Part shown: one piece after another, positions 24,124 through 40,872 of the stretch
Layout: the number at the start of each line of letters is the position of its first letter
How positions within the stretch are numbered: position 1 is the stretch's first letter
Assembly (NCBI RefSeq): GCF_900964775.1
Contig: NC_041813.1
Span: 31,763,105 to 31,827,104, forward strand
Direction: 5' to 3'
Source of the DNA: Scleropages formosus
Lineage: Eukaryota; Chordata; Actinopteri; Osteoglossiformes; Osteoglossidae
DNA length: 64,000 nt
Translations under genes and position numbers: made by a program
The notes under the pieces: generated by a model
What the model was told of the DNA's origin: nothing
Databases searched by the model: none
The model's input: the letters and a program-made list of their open reading frames with translations, nothing else

Positions 24124-24992
24124 ATTAACCAGGCTTGGTTGCTAACGAAGCGCTAGTTGACCTGCAGTGCCCGTTTAGCATCCAGCTAATGCTCCGCTAC
24201 GGAGCGCGCGCTCCCGTGACACACATCCTTCTCCCGATCGACTAGTTGAGGGGAACAATTGTTCACGTTATTTCTCCTGCACTTCTGGTCTCTTTTTTTT
24301 TTTCCGTCACACACAGAAAGAACTGCTTCATTTTCCAGTAGCGCTGCTCTAATACAGTCGGGGAAACGGGTCCCCCAGTGACTGTTGACAGGAAGAGCAA
24401 AGTTGGATGTACTTTTCCTCTCTCTGTATTTACTGTTTATGAATGCCGGAGCCTCGTTTCCCCGGTGTGCGAGCGGTGTGCGAACGACGGTCCCTCATGT
24501 TGCGCTACGGTGCCGCTCGCTGGAAGCAGGAACCCCGAGCGAGTCTCCGGACGGAATGAGCTGCATTTCGACGCGTTCGCCGATTTTGCCCTTAATTTTG
24601 TCTGCATCTCGGAGTCAAAATGACTCGCGTGGGTCTCCGGCACCTCGTGTCTGCGGCGAAACATGAGGCCTGCGGCCTGTTCGTGCGGGTGACAGAAACG
24701 GAGCTTTTTAACGGGACAAAAACGGACTCGAGCTGAAGGGAAGAAGAGGAGCTTCTCGCTCGCGCCCGGCCGTTTTTCCGGCACGAGAAGTAGCAGCAGC
24801 AGCAGCAGCTACGACTCCATCCCGCCTGCAGTCCACGTCCGCCGGCGTTAGCATGCTAGCTAGCTGACAGCGCACTCTGAGGCGAAAGCGCCCCAGAACG
24901 AGAGGGACGTTCGCGCCGCTGTGTGTTTCAACTCTCACTCTGTCTCTTTTTTCGGACTGTGCCACTTTTGCCTGTGTGTGTTTTGAGCGGCC

Positions 24993-26051
24993 ATGGCCTT
25001 CCTGGACGGGCCGCGACTGCTCGACTGGGCCAGCTCCCCTCCGCACCTGCAGTTCAACAAGTACGTGCTGACGGGCTACCGGCCCGTGTCCTCGGTGCAC
25101 GACTGCGTGCGCAGCCTCTTCTACCTGCACAACGAGCTCGGCAACATCTACACGCACGGTGAGCAGCGAGCGCCGAGCGACACGACACGACACGACACGC
25201 GGTCCTCTGCGCATCCGCGTCTGCGCATCCCCCTCCCCGCGCGAGGGGAGATGCGCGACGTCCCGGCGGCTCGCGCGCGAGGTCGATGTCGCGTTCGATC
25301 GGACGAAGTGCAGGTGGCAGCGCGCGCACTCACCCACCCAGCCACCCCGAGCCGCGACATCTAGAACTCCTGTGAGCGGTTCTGAAAGCGCCTGCTGCTT
25401 TGTCACTGTCCGTACCCTGGTGCTGTACCTGGGCGAGTCGCACCCCGGCTGCTTCCAGGGGTGTCATCCCCCGCAAAGGACCGCGTGACCTCAGAGGCAC
25501 GTCCAGGAGGGGATGAATGTAGCACCGGGTGTTAAAGGTCACGGGCAGGATGACCAGGTCAGGACCAGGAGAGGTGGAAAGCTGCGTGTTTGTGAAGGTG
25601 CGAGAGCCCCAGTGTGACCGGACCCCGTGTCTGCCATGCCCCCCCTCCCCTTCCCCCGCAGGCATCCCGCTGCTGTGCTTCTTGGTGCTGCTGCCCCTCA
25701 ACATCCCGTGGTCTCAGATCAGCGTCACGTGGCTCGGCGTGGTCCACTTTCTGGCGTGCCTCTCGCCGCAGCTGGGCTCCGTCGTCTACCACCTGTTCAT
25801 GAACCACGAGGGCGGAGAGTCCGTGTACCACACGCTGCTCACCCTCGACATGTGCGGCATCTGCATGATCAACACTTTGGGTAGGTCGGGGCCGGACTGT
25901 ACCGCGGTACCCGGGCGCGCCTGTGTTCTTTGTTCGCGCATTGTCAACGGTGGAGGAGAACGTTAAGTAGTTTGTGTGTCAGACGCTTCCTTCCCAAGTG
26001 GCGTACAGCCGAGGGTAAACAGCGCATCAAGAGCAAGCAAAGAGCTTTAGA

Positions 26052-26082
<31 letters not shown>

Positions 26083-26905
26083 GTAGCTTGTGTATCAGAC
26101 ACCACCATGTTACTGGTTCACATCCCTCCAGTAGTTCCTCCAGGAGTGACATTCAAATAGCAGATGCATAGATAATCATAGCATTGCTGTTGGGAGGGAT
26201 TCAGCAGCTGTGAGAGGCAGAGGGAGCTCGTTCAGCTCTGCCTATGGAATTTAGATTCAGATAGCAAATACCCAGACAGTCATTGCAGATGGTGTTGGAT
26301 GCATTTATGGAGCTGTCAGGAGAGAAGTGGGGTCTGATAGAGATGGGTTTGAAGCTCATATTTCACAGAGATTCAGCAGCTCTGAGGGACAGAGAGAGGA
26401 TATAATAGCGGCTGGAGGTGCACACTGACCTTCTGTAACCAGTTTGTGTGTGTGTGCGTGTGCGTGCGCAGGTGCCCTACCCATCCTGTACAGCACCCTG
26501 CTCTGCTACCCGTTCATCCGCAGCACAGCCCTGCTGCTCTACATCCTGCTCTCCAGCTACGCCATCTACTGCGCCATCACGGCGCGCAACAACGTGCGCC
26601 GCCTGCGCTCCTTCGCCTGGCAGGCGCTCTTTCGCTTCTCCTTCTTCGTGCTGCGCTGGGTGGGCGTCGGCGGCGGCGCCCCCACCTCGCTGCGCCACTT
26701 CCTCACCATGGACTCGCTGGCGCTGCTCGGCGGCATCATCAACATCAGCCGTGTCCCGGAGCGCTTCCGGCCGGGCCTCTTCGACTACTGGTGCAACAGC
26801 CACCAGATCATGCACGTGCTCGTCGTCGGCTCCATCCTCTACCTGCACTGGGGCGTTCGCGACGACCTGCTCTGGATCAACAGCTACCACTGTCCCCCGG
26901 ACTGA
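24993..26905 (+). CDS. paqr4: Progestin and adipoQ receptor family member 4
   Basis: PAQR proteins are seven-helix membrane proteins related to adiponectin receptors and alkaline ceramidases; PAQR4 is a Golgi-located member linked to sphingolipid handling. Three coding exons, 24993-25158, 25662-25880 and 26472-26905, join (both introns after codon base 1) into 272 residues, against 273 in human PAQR4. The start MAFLDGPRLLDWASSPPHLQ is almost the human one. Family motifs are present: FYLHNELGNIYTHG before helix 1, the SVVYHLFMNH histidines, LDMCGIC, and the HQIMH pair near the C-terminus that forms the metal site in this superfamily. The start codon has a good context (GCGGCCATGG). The last intron has an (AC)n tract. 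Intact and confidently identified. Confidence 0.97.
26055..26082. repeat. (AC)n microsatellite in paqr4 intron 2
   Basis: About 14 AC units. The following 300 bases contain two loosely similar stretches, each with ATTCAGCAGCT and a purine-rich end, possibly an old duplication. Confidence 0.85.
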
Positions 26906-29632
26906 CGCCGCACGGGGGTGGGGTGGGGGGATGTCTTTTATCAGGTGACTCGTGGAATGTCCCCGGGTGGGCTTTTCACAAGTGTCCCGGACCGGTCGGA
27001 GGACGCACGCCTCGGCGTGAGCCTGGTGTTTGGGAAGGCGTGTTCAGGAATCACACACACACACAGACACACACGCACATACGTACCAGGCTCTCGGTGA
27101 CCCTGGAGAAAATGCACTGGAACTACTTGAGCAGCTCCTACTTGAGAACTACTTTGCTGAGAATGTTTCCTTGGTCCCCTGGAAACGGTTGTGTGTGAAG
27201 GAGGGAGCTGAGGGGGCCGAGTGTGTGAACTCAGCCCGTTCACGTTTACGCTTCATTCTGCCGTGCGGACGACGGCTGCCCTCCGGCGCGCGGCTCGGCT
27301 CCGAGTGCACGGTGCCGCAATGGAGCTCCGGGATGCGCCCTTCTTGCTCCGCGTGGCGTCCGGCGGCCCCACGGTTCCATCCTTCACTTTTTAAAATTTA
27401 TTTATTTATTTTATTCACTTGTTTCCGCTCACGCGCACACGAGACGCTCCTCTCTTGTGAGCCTCAACGGGTTTAGTTTTAAAGTGCCGTGTCACAGGTG
27501 GCAATTTTTACCTTGATGTTACCAGCGCCGACGAGTTTGGAGCGAGTAAAACAGTGTCGTCGCTGGACGCCTCACCTGAGTTCTTCACCTTTTACTGGCC
27601 GCATGCCAAATAATTTTTCCCCAACAGTATCAGAGCTTTCCTTTCAGGTGTTTCTCCTGCCCGAGCGGGTGAGGGTTGCCGTGGTTTACTGCGTTCCACC
27701 GTGTTCGTCTGTGGTTGCGACAGTCTTCTCCGCAGCTCACAGGTCGGAGAGGAACTGGCACGGGGACGAGAGTTTGAGTGCAGGGACGCTCACCGTGACC
27801 TTGACCTCACGACCTTCTCCCAGTGACGCACCTCGCGGCCGCGCTGCATTCTGGACCGAGTCGCTCTGGAGGACAGGAACCCCACAAGTCCACAGCACTT
27901 ATAGAGCTGGACATATTGATGTAGGAAAGTGTGCGAGATGTGTCCCCCCAGAGTCGCTCGTCAGCTTCATCGTGCTGAAACACGACTGCGTCCCTGGGGC
28001 GTTCGGCCACTTCCGTGTCGAGTTGCGTGTCGCGTGTCGCTTGTCGGGAGCAGCCACTTTCAGCACTTGAGGTCTGGAGTCGGGTCGCTCGCACACGCAC
28101 CCAGTTCCACCTCCGGGTTATCACGTGACAGTTTCTCCTTCTAATGGCTGGTGACTGTAGCGGAGAACACGGGCACACGGGCACACGCACACACACACCA
28201 CACGCCCAACCCTTAGCTGATGGACAGGGCAGGAGGAGCAATACACAGGCAATACATGAATGTCTCATCAGATGAAACTGTACTGTTGACTTTTGTGAAG
28301 GGCTTTGGGCCAAAGTGAGTCACTACCTAGGTTAAAGTCCAGCAGGGTAAACGTGAGTGTGTGTGTGTGTAAATACAGAAATATGCATTATTTATTCCAC
28401 ATCTGAATTTTAAAAACAAACCGAAGTAGGGGTTGCGGAATCGTTGACCATCAGCAGCAACTCCCGTTACCGTGGTGACTCGGAGACCTGGGTCTGTCGC
28501 TTCGCCATTCCGCCGCCTCCGGCAGCGGCAACACGACTGGACGCAACCGTTGACCGTGTGCTTTTTTTAATCGGGGACATCGGATGCTAACGCAGTCGCG
28601 AGAGAGACATGTCCACAGGGCCTCTGTCCACCTGAGACGGGGCACCATCTCTCGTAGCCATACGTTGAGGTGCCATTGGTGCGGCGTGCGCTGGGGGACA
28701 GGACGGGAGACACCACGGGTGCGAATACCTCTGATCACCACACAGTATCTATGCATAATTCCAAACAAACAAGAGGGGGACGTGTCCGCTGCACCGACGC
28801 GATCTCTAATTTCGGAACAAGCGTACGACTTGGGACGACGACACGTGTCGTGGGCGAGCCTCCTGTCTCAGGTTTCTTCGAGTTTTATCGCAGACACTTT
28901 GGTCCTTTTGGTTTCAGCAGACCACCTGGGGGGTAGGGTGGGGGTGGGGGTGGGTTGCATATTTCCCATTTTCCACAGATGCGTTTTACACTTTTTATAG
29001 AAATGGAACCACGTAATGAGTCCTTGGCTGTTCCTCGGCCGCACGTCCACTCGTTGGGAACAAGGACGGAAGCGATGTGTGAACACATGAACACACTGGG
29101 TCTTTTTTTACAGTACACAGGTGCCGGATACCCTGTCTGATTGTGCGCAACATATGGATTGTCACTGCTCTTATGCTCTTCTTATTGTCATTATTACCCG
29201 CAGGGTGACTAGTACTAATAACAATACTGTTTAATATGTGTAAATGTGGGAGGTGCTCCTGTTCGGCTGGGGTCTGTCTGTCTGTCTCTCTCTCACTCTC
29301 TTAATGGACAGTGGCCTCTTCCTCCTTTGAACCTCCGTCATGATCTCAGCATCTTTGGCGTTGTCTGTCCCTCCCATGCACTACTACCCTGCGGGGCCCG
29401 GCCCACCGCACCGAGCTCATCCACGCGTGAACGGCACCGTGGCGGAGCGGCGGTGTCTGCGTGGGCCGCGCACCGAGTCCGAGTCCCTTCTTTTGCGTGT
29501 AACACTGAGCCCCTTTGCCCAACGTGTCACCGTGTGATTGTTGTGCCACATCCGCCCTCCCTGTTCACGTTGCGCGTTTCATTTCCGAGGCAACGGCAGA
29601 CCCCAGCCGTCACGCTCCTGCGACGATTGTGC

Positions 29633-29638
29633 AATAAA
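29633..29638 (+). promoter_or_regulatory. Possible poly(A) signal of paqr4
   Basis: AATAAA in a GCAATAAACC context 2.7 kb after the paqr4 stop codon. The distance makes the assignment uncertain. Confidence 0.3.
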
Positions 29639-30692
29639 CCGATGTCTATATTTCTAAAGGTGCAGTGCTGCTCATTTGTGTCCCCTGGAATGTGTCTCAC
29701 AGTCACACCTGGCGCTCACACGTGTCACTTCCACAGCCGCCGAGATACAAGCTGCTCAACTTTCACATAAATGTCATTTGTGACAAGGTTTGGAGATGCA
29801 CGCTTGGAAGAAGTGCGTCGCTGGGGTCAGAGTGTGTGAGCAGGTGGCCTAAGGATTGCGCCGGGGAGCCCTCCGGGCCATCAGCCCGCTCACGGGTTTC
29901 CCTCCTCCCTCCCCGGCACTCGGGACCTTTCTGTAATGAGTGGATGGGCCACGTTAACTCATTTAGACGACTTCCACCAATAAAGCGGTCAGCTGATCTC
30001 GGAGAGCCGGAGGAGCTGCCCGTCTCGAGACGTCCCCGAGCTGACGGCGCGGACGTGCGCGGACGGGGGCGAAATTTTCAAACCATGCCACCGCTTCTCT
30101 AGCGCTGTCATTTGTCACCTTGTTTTTTTCAAAACGAGAAGGAAAAAAACCCGTGTGAAAAGGACACCTCCCATCTGCTCTCACTTCCTCCATCGCTTAA
30201 AAAGGTCTGATTGCGGAGCGCCGGCGCTCGTCTGTCCTCCGCACGGTTCCCCCGGCACGTCGGCCCATTCCTCCTCTTCCGCAGCAGGCAAACTTCAGGT
30301 GAACTCCAGGTAAGATTCAGGTAAACTTCACGCACGCACCAGGGCCACCAGGGCAAATGTGGAGGAGCCGCACATCCTCTCTTCTGTGTTCTTTCCGGCG
30401 TTATCAGTGTGTCGAGAAGACTCTTTGTGCATCGTGATTTCATAAAGCGTGTGTGTTCCGCAGAATAAAGCGGGTCGCTCCGTGCTGGCGTGTATTTGTG
30501 CACATGGAGCTCGCTCTCGACACAGTTTCACGCTCTGGGCGAAGCAGAGCGCCGACTGGCTCCTGCGACGTTCGGCCGCAAGCGAAGCGCCACATTTCAG
30601 AGGAGAGGAAGTGCCTGAGCACTTTTTTTTGCTCTTAAACGCACATTAATGGAGGCGCAATAGTATGCAGCGGTCCTTGTGATTTGTGTCCC

Positions 30693-30693
<1 letters not shown>

Positions 30694-30731
<38 letters not shown>
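30694..30731. repeat. (GT)n microsatellite
   Basis: About 19 GT units in the interval between paqr4 and coro1a. Confidence 0.95.
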
Positions 30732-30733
<2 letters not shown>

Positions 30734-31689
30734 ACACTCCACTGCAGCCAGGCATTCACTGCTGCCTTGATGCTCAGAAATTTTGAGGAAGTTCTCTCTG
30801 GAACAAGGCTTTGTTCGCCAGGAGCGCTGCAGCATTTTTTCAGAGGCCTCTTAAAATTTAATTTTTTCTTCAAATGCCCTGTGTTTAAACAAAGGTAATA
30901 AATATGAATGTATATATTGAAGATGACCTTGTTTTCTTGTGGAGACTGAAAGAAACTTAATGAAAGCGGTCAGAACGAAGAAAGCCACGGATGGATGGGC
31001 GATGAGCGTGGAGTGCGTTCGTGCTCTCTTGGGGGTCTTCGGGGCAGCAGGACCCTTTGTACCCTTGGCCATCGGTGCCATTTCTGCGCGGTCAGTCCAT
31101 CGCCCCTGGCCAAACATCTCTCTCGGCTCCTGGTGAAATGACAGCGTTCAGCTGAACAAAATGTTTGCGCACCAGTCAAAACGAGGAAGCGATGGCAATT
31201 TTTGGAGTTTGCCGCCAAAGTTTGGCCAAAAGCACTGTAGGCGCGATGAAACATGACTGGTAGGAGCAGCGGCGTGTCGCTGCGAGGAAGGAGAATCTGG
31301 AGTGTCGCTGAGCCGTGCTCCATTTCCCGCCTAGGATGTGGTTTAACCGTAGCGCTCCGTGTCGCTCTGCTCCCATTTCCTCGCACAGGAAGAGCTTCGG
31401 CTCTCAAGTGCGGGTCGACGGCGTCGAAATGCAACAGCGCGGGGCTTTGGGGGACACTGCGTGACATGTGCGCCGTGTCTCGGGATCCTGCAGCTCTTTC
31501 TCGTCTCACTCCTTGTTCCAAACAACTTGCACGTGGGTCGACCTACGGCCGTTTCCGTAATTGCCGTCCTTCCCGAGACTGTTCTCGCTCATTAAGTGTC
31601 TGCAGCGACACCGCTGACACGCAGAAATGTTTTTAGGATGTAATTCATTTACACTTTGCACTCTTTAAGAAAACACCAACCTGGGTGGT

Positions 31690-31844
31690 GGGCGGGGTTT
31701 GCTTTGGCAGCCTTCCCCCACATGGAAGAGTGGGCGGGGCCTGTCAAACGTTGCCCTTAAAAAGTCAAGGATGTGGCTTGTGCGAGTACAAGATTTGCGT
31801 CTTTTGAAAGGGTGACGAGAAAAGGGCCCCAGACAAGAGGAAGT
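31690..31844 (+). promoter_or_regulatory. Candidate coro1a promoter elements
   Basis: Two GGGCGGGG boxes (31690-31697 and 31732-31739) and a GAGGAAGT purine box (31837-31844) cluster 0.5-0.7 kb before the coro1a start codon. PU.1-type sites are usual in leukocyte genes such as coronin-1A. A non-coding first exon is likely because the coding exon begins just after an acceptor at 32361. Confidence 0.35.
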
Positions 31845-32310
31845 TTCGAAACGTTTGCTCTCTCGGCCACTTAGCGTTTCCTTCCTCAGTCCTCGGCCCT
31901 TGGGCCGAGCGTATGTGGCACGAGCGGCTCTCTCCTCGGCCCCGTCACTTTTCGCACTCTTTTTGGCCCTTTCTCCACCTTCTCTGTGCTCTGCACTTGA
32001 GAACGGGGTGGTTTCCTACGAAATGCCACTTCCCTTTCCTGCGCTGTGCGTAGATGAGCCGCGCACCCTGGGGCCCCCTCCCGGCCAGCGCTGCCCCGTC
32101 CGTGCAAGCGTGAGCGCGGCCACTCAAGCAGCTCCAACCCCAGAGTCACGTGAAAAGCTTTGCTCAAAGAGCTGGTGTTTTGAAATATAACATGGCAATA
32201 TGCATGAATGCGGATTTGTGAACATGACCATTGTGCTCTTCGCAATAAATTTTTTTAAAAAGTTGCCGCAAACGACACTGATACGGGAAGGGCTCCGGTA
32301 ACAGCCCTAA

Positions 32311-36504
<4,194 letters not shown>

Positions 36505-36850
36505 GCAACACGGATGGGGAGGGAGGGAGACTGGGAGATAGGGAGGGGGACAAGGATGGGGAGGGAGCTGCATGGTAAGTTGAGTGAAAACGAGAGTGGA
36601 GGGAAAATGAGAGAGGAGGTGATTCCGTCTAGCCCCGTCCTTCTGCTTGTCCATGGGAAATATGTGCCAGTATCTCACGTGACAAAATTAATATTATGTA
36701 GACATGTTCTGTCTGTGTCTTTGACATCCTGTGGATTCCTGCAGTGTTGTATGCACTTGGGGTTCTATAATTTTATTGAGGAATTATTAGTTTAACAAGC
36801 TGTGGACATTTTTATTTTGGAAAAAGGTTAACATATTTTTGATTAATTGA

Positions 36851-36856
36851 AATAAA
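36851..36856 (+). promoter_or_regulatory. Poly(A) signal of coro1a
   Basis: AATAAA about 350 bases after the coronin stop codon. Confidence 0.65.
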
Positions 36857-36965
36857 AGTTCCAGAATATTTTACAAAGCAGTTTTTACTGGCATTCTTTG
36901 AGAACTGTTAAGCACACATGTGTGCATCTTTGTCACATCTGTGGTGGACCACCGCCCCACCCTAC

Positions 36966-37002
<37 letters not shown>

Positions 37003-37196
37003 CAGAACCGCTAGTCCCACACGGGGTCGCGGGGAACCGGAGCCTAACCCGGCAACATAGGGCGTAAGGCCGGAGGGGGAGGGGGCACACCCAGGATGGG
37101 ACGCCAGTCCATCGCAAGGCACCCCAAGCAGGACTCGAACCCCAGACCCACCGGAGAGCAGGACCCGGTCCAACCCACTGCGCCACGACGCCCCCT
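36966..37196 (-). repeat. SINE-B copy between the convergent 3' ends of coro1a and cldn
   Basis: On the minus strand it reads GGCGTCGTGGCGCAGTGGG, a tRNA-like A-box, then the B-box GGGGTTCGAGTCC and the GGACTGGCGTCCCATCC body, and ends in an (AC)/(GT) tract. It is nearly full length and inserted in the 0.4-kb gap between two converging genes. Confidence 0.85.
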
Positions 37197-37258
37197 CTTG
37201 CTCGAAAATAAGTTCAGCAAATAACAAAAAGTTCTTGAGCATCATTTGACAGAAAATT

Positions 37259-37264
37259 TTTATT
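37259..37264 (-). promoter_or_regulatory. Poly(A) signal of the claudin gene
   Basis: AATAAA on the minus strand, about 460 bases beyond the claudin stop codon. Confidence 0.5.
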
Positions 37265-37720
37265 TAGTTGTCCGATAAATACAGTTGGGCGTTTAAACCT
37301 AATACAAGTGAAACTGCAAGTTAATTAAACTGATACAAGTTAAAATCAGCGTCAGCAGTTAAAAATTACCTGATTTTAAGTTTTATTATGCACTAAACAG
37401 TACTACGTCACATCCCCCACAGCGAGCTCATCGAATAATATCACTGCCTCTGTCAGTGAGCGAAATGTAAAATGCTGCAAAAAGCAAATGTGATTTTAAT
37501 GTATGATGTATAAATATTCTGAGAGATGCTCCACAAGCAGACCGCACCACCCTGCAGATGTTCCGTATTTACAGCTTTTTCCCCCAAAGCCCATATAGAG
37601 ACCAAATAAACTGAAGAATATTCGACTATAGTCAGTACTGCTCTCCCCCCCCTGCTTCTTAAAGGATGTGTATTTACAGCGGCTGACGATACCCTTCGGC
37701 CTGTCGACGCCCCTCAACCA

Positions 37721-38448
37721 TCAAACGTAGTTCTTGCTGGGGGCGGAGGGGTTGTTGCTGTAGTACTTGGCGGTGCCGCCCGAGCCTCCGGACCCCCGGC
37801 AGCTGAAGCAGCAGAGGAGCCCCCCGGCCAAGAGCAGCAGCACCCCCCCGGCCCAGCCGATGAAGATGCACGCACCGAGCTCCATTTTCTGGGGCACGGT
37901 CGGATCCTGGAAGTTGCGAACGATGGTGCTGGCCGACCAGCTCACCGGAATGAAGAGCATGAGGCCGGCGAGCAGGAGCCCCACCCCCGCCGCCAGGCAG
38001 ATCCGCGGCTTGGCCTCCTCGTTCTCCACGCAGGTGGTGAAGTCGGCGCCGGCGAAGAGCACGAGCACAGAGAGCACCGCCAGCATGCAGCTGATGACGG
38101 TCATGGCGCGCGCCGCCTGCAGGTCCGAGGAGAGCACGAGCAGCGAGTCGTACGTCTTGCACTGCTGCTGCCCAGTGCTCTGCACCACGCAGGTCATCCA
38201 CAGGCCTTCCTGGTTCACCTGTGCGGGGACAGTGGGCGCTGGGTCACGGCTCACAGTGCTGAGTGTGAGCGCATCGCAAAAAGGTGGGGGGGACAGCAGC
38301 ACCGCAGGTACCATACCACAGCCGTGACGATATTCTGTCCCGTGAACGACGACTCCTTCCATTTGGGGATGGCGCAGCACACGATGGCGGCGACGAGTCC
38401 GAGGATCCCAAGCGCCACGCACACGATCTGCACCCCTGCGGAGCCCAT
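37721..38448 (-). CDS. Claudin of the 3/4/6/9 type
   Basis: Claudins are four-helix proteins of tight junctions whose first extracellular loop sets paracellular permeability. Two exons, 38448-38317 and 38218-37721, give 209 residues, the length of claudin-4. Trp30 is followed 20 residues later by the GLW-C-C signature (GLWMTCVVQSTGQQQC). The other helices are clear, with RAMTVISCMLAVLSVLVLFAG for helix 2 and LLLAGLMLFIPVSW for helix 3. The C-terminus is KNYV, a PDZ-binding end. Reading straight through the intron stops early, so splicing is required, and the spliced product restores the exact family spacing between VTA and EGLW. An intron at this place is unusual for this subgroup. Human CLDN6 and CLDN9 lie near PAQR4, so this is probably a relative of those; I give no symbol. 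Confidence 0.93.
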
Positions 38449-38536
38449 CCTGCGAGGGCATGGGTGGATATTAGCTCAGTGCCCGCACCGCCGCTTCACA
38501 GATTCTCATCCCTTGTCTAAGTGTGTGTTGGTATCA

Positions 38537-38717
38537 TGGGGCAGCAAGGGGTGCAATGCTTCGAAGTCAAATTTCCCTCGTACTGTAGGATGTTTCATAC
38601 TTACCCTAAACTGATACAGTAAAAATTATCCTGCTGCATAGAGGAGTAAAAACATTAACGATTTAAGTCACTTTGCAGAAAAGTGTCAGATGAATGTATA
38701 AACGTAAATGTAAATGT
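38537..38717 (+). repeat. SINE-A copy, degraded head
   Basis: The head retains only ATGGGGCAGCAAGGGGTGCA; the body (TACTTACCCTAAACTGATAC) and tail (CACTTTGCAGAAAAGTGTCAG) are clear. Confidence 0.6.
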
Positions 38718-39116
38718 TGTCACACGAGCTCCCAAATAACACAACAAACACAAGATACTGTGGCAACTTATCATCTGTCTCCCTCTCTCCCTCACACACG
38801 CAAACACACCCACCTTCCCCCAAGGCGTCACCGTGACGGACAAGCCCATACAGGATACCGTAGCTCAGAGCTATATTTAAAAAGAGCATAGTAAAAACCG
38901 CGGCTCCGGTTGACTAGGGGGAGGGGGGCAGGTCGGGATGCGTCCTGTGTGTTTCTGTACGCAGTTTCGGTCACGCGTGCACCATCTTGCTGCCCCGTGC
39001 TCCCATGATCCCAGAAGGTGTGTAGGTAGGTGTGTAGGTATGTGTGCGCGCGCGTGTGTCCATGTCCACGTTCAGGCACCATTCTGCAATAAAAACATGC
39101 ATACGCACGCGCGTGC

Positions 39117-39118
<2 letters not shown>

Positions 39119-39182
<64 letters not shown>
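39119..39182. repeat. (AC)32 microsatellite
   Basis: The longest pure dinucleotide tract of the window, about 32 units, flanked by alternating CG/CA sequence. Confidence 0.97.
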
Positions 39183-39184
<2 letters not shown>

Positions 39185-39632
39185 AAGGCCACTGCTGGCA
39201 TGGGGCCAAACACACCGATGACTAACGGCAATGACTCTTGTAAGTGATGCGCTTTTTGGCTCTGGTGAATCATCGCCAGCAATAACAGCGTCCAGGTGAG
39301 ACGTATGCAACGGCGTCTGCAGACAAGTGTTCGGACCGCAACCCCAACACCCTCGGCGCGCTTCGATCGGCCTCACAGCTACCTGCAAATATTAGCTGCC
39401 ATATACATGATTTCATGGTGGCGCGCCCTGGAATATGTGAGTGTACCGGGGGAAGGAATCTCTGCAGGTCAACTGCTGACCTCACCACGTAATGAATTAC
39501 AAATACAATTATAAATCCAATTCCGGTGCAGAACTGGTGGAAATAAGAAACCGAAAAAGAGGAGGTGACACTAAAGACGGACCGAAATGACAAGACGAAA
39601 GCAGTGACCAGATGAAACTGGAATAAAAGAAG

Positions 39633-39759
39633 GTTTTCAAGAAAAGAATTTTTTTTAAAAAAATCTTTTATTAAAAGAATCTAAAAGATTAAAAATCTCC
39701 TTTTCTTGAAAACTTTCATAAAAAAATCTTTTTTTATGACAGTTTTCAAGAAAAGGAGA
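39633..39759. repeat. AT-rich foldback region with a 64-base near-perfect palindrome
   Basis: The segment 39696-39759 equals its own reverse complement except for one mismatched pair and the two central bases; arms of 31 bases meet with no spacer. The outer arm (GTTTTCAAGAAAAGGAGA at 39742-39759) recurs as GTTTTCAAGAAAAG at 39633-39646, and smaller A/T palindromes lie between. It resembles a foldback element or a recent inverted duplication. No coding sequence is present. Confidence 0.85.
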
Positions 39760-40500
39760 CTTTTCATCTTGCATGAAAGATAAATCAACTCTTAAAATTT
39801 TTCGCTAAAGGAAATAAGAGGAGCGCAGTTTGCACGTTGTTGGAAGGAACAAAAGCATAAAGCGGGTGGAGAAACGAGAGCTGGTTACACACCTGGAGCT
39901 GGTTACACACTGGTTACACACTGACCAGGTGAGCGGAGACTGTTAGCTGCTGTCGCTGAAGGTTCAGAGATGCGTCTGGGTGCGAGGCTTTACTGAGGGG
40001 GGTTTTGTACAGGAATGTGAGGTCTGGGGTGGAGCATGGCGAGCGGGGGGGGGGGACAAGACCGGACCAGACTGAACACGTCTGTGTCTCCGAAAGAGTC
40101 TCCCTGATTCGAGGAACTGCGGCTCAAGTCCCCCCGTGAGACAACGGCCGCGCCGCAGGACGAAGCTCGTTACGGACATGTCCGCAAGTTGAGGGTCCCG
40201 AAACTCCGAACTTCAGGCTCTTCCAGCATCCCAGGCCACCCTGCCTACCGCGGCATCGCTAAGATCGCACGCGGTTGACGCGACAACCTGTCCATCCCCC
40301 CGCCGAAACCGTGTGTGACGAGTGAAGGAGAAAAGGGCGATGGTGACATTCTGAGATTTCGAGGAGCTGGAAGGGATGAGTAATGCTGTGGGACACCAGG
40401 ACGGGTTGGGAAATCTGTGGACACACAGAGGGATTGGGAAAGAGAAGATGGGGTGCAACAGGCAGCGTGGTGGATACAAAAAACAGATGTTATCGGCGCA

Positions 40501-40532
<32 letters not shown>

Positions 40533-40662
40533 GGCTCAAAACATGTCATGACTTAGATCTGTGCCAACACCCACATTTGGACGGCGCTCCTGATTTTATA
40601 ACACAGGTCACAGCGAGGAGTCTTTCTGAGCTCACAACATTGTAAAGTAAGGTGTTTCAATA

Positions 40663-40858
40663 TGGGGCAGCTGGTAGCGTAGTGGTTAGAGCTGCTACTT
40701 TGGGACCCAAAGGTGGCAGGTCTGAGTCCCACTTCTAGCTGTAGTCCCACTGAACACGATACTTACCCTGAAACTGCTCCAGTGAAATTACCGAGCTGTA
40801 TAAATGGGTAAATAAGTGTAAGTTTCTTTGAAGAACAGCATCAGCTAAATAAATACAT
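40663..40858 (+). repeat. SINE-A copy, nearly full length
   Basis: Best-preserved copy: A-box region TAGCGTAGTGGTTAGAGC, B-box GGTCTGAGTCC, ACTTACCCTGAAACTGCTCC, TATAAATGGGTAAATAAG and a degenerate AGCATCAGCTAAATAAAT tail. It serves as the reference for SINE-A in this window. Confidence 0.85.
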
Positions 40859-40872
40859 TTGATTTAAAATGA

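Larger units (their letters stand above)
22750..24990. promoter_or_regulatory. CpG-rich region upstream of paqr4 (probable promoter and leader)
   Basis: Dense in CpG with long open frames in several registers, as expected of a CpG island. It holds two full CRE sites (22872 and 22894) and a GT/GA microsatellite at 24.06 kb, and it runs into the paqr4 first coding exon. The transcription start cannot be located by eye. Confidence 0.5.

Noticed and set aside
26446-27198. 250-codon plus-strand frame overlapping paqr4 exon 3
   Set aside because: A shadow of the real exon in another frame; the paqr4 frame matches the family.
39119-39182. Cys/Val or Thr/His repeat peptides over the (AC)n tract
   Set aside because: Translations of a dinucleotide microsatellite, not coding.
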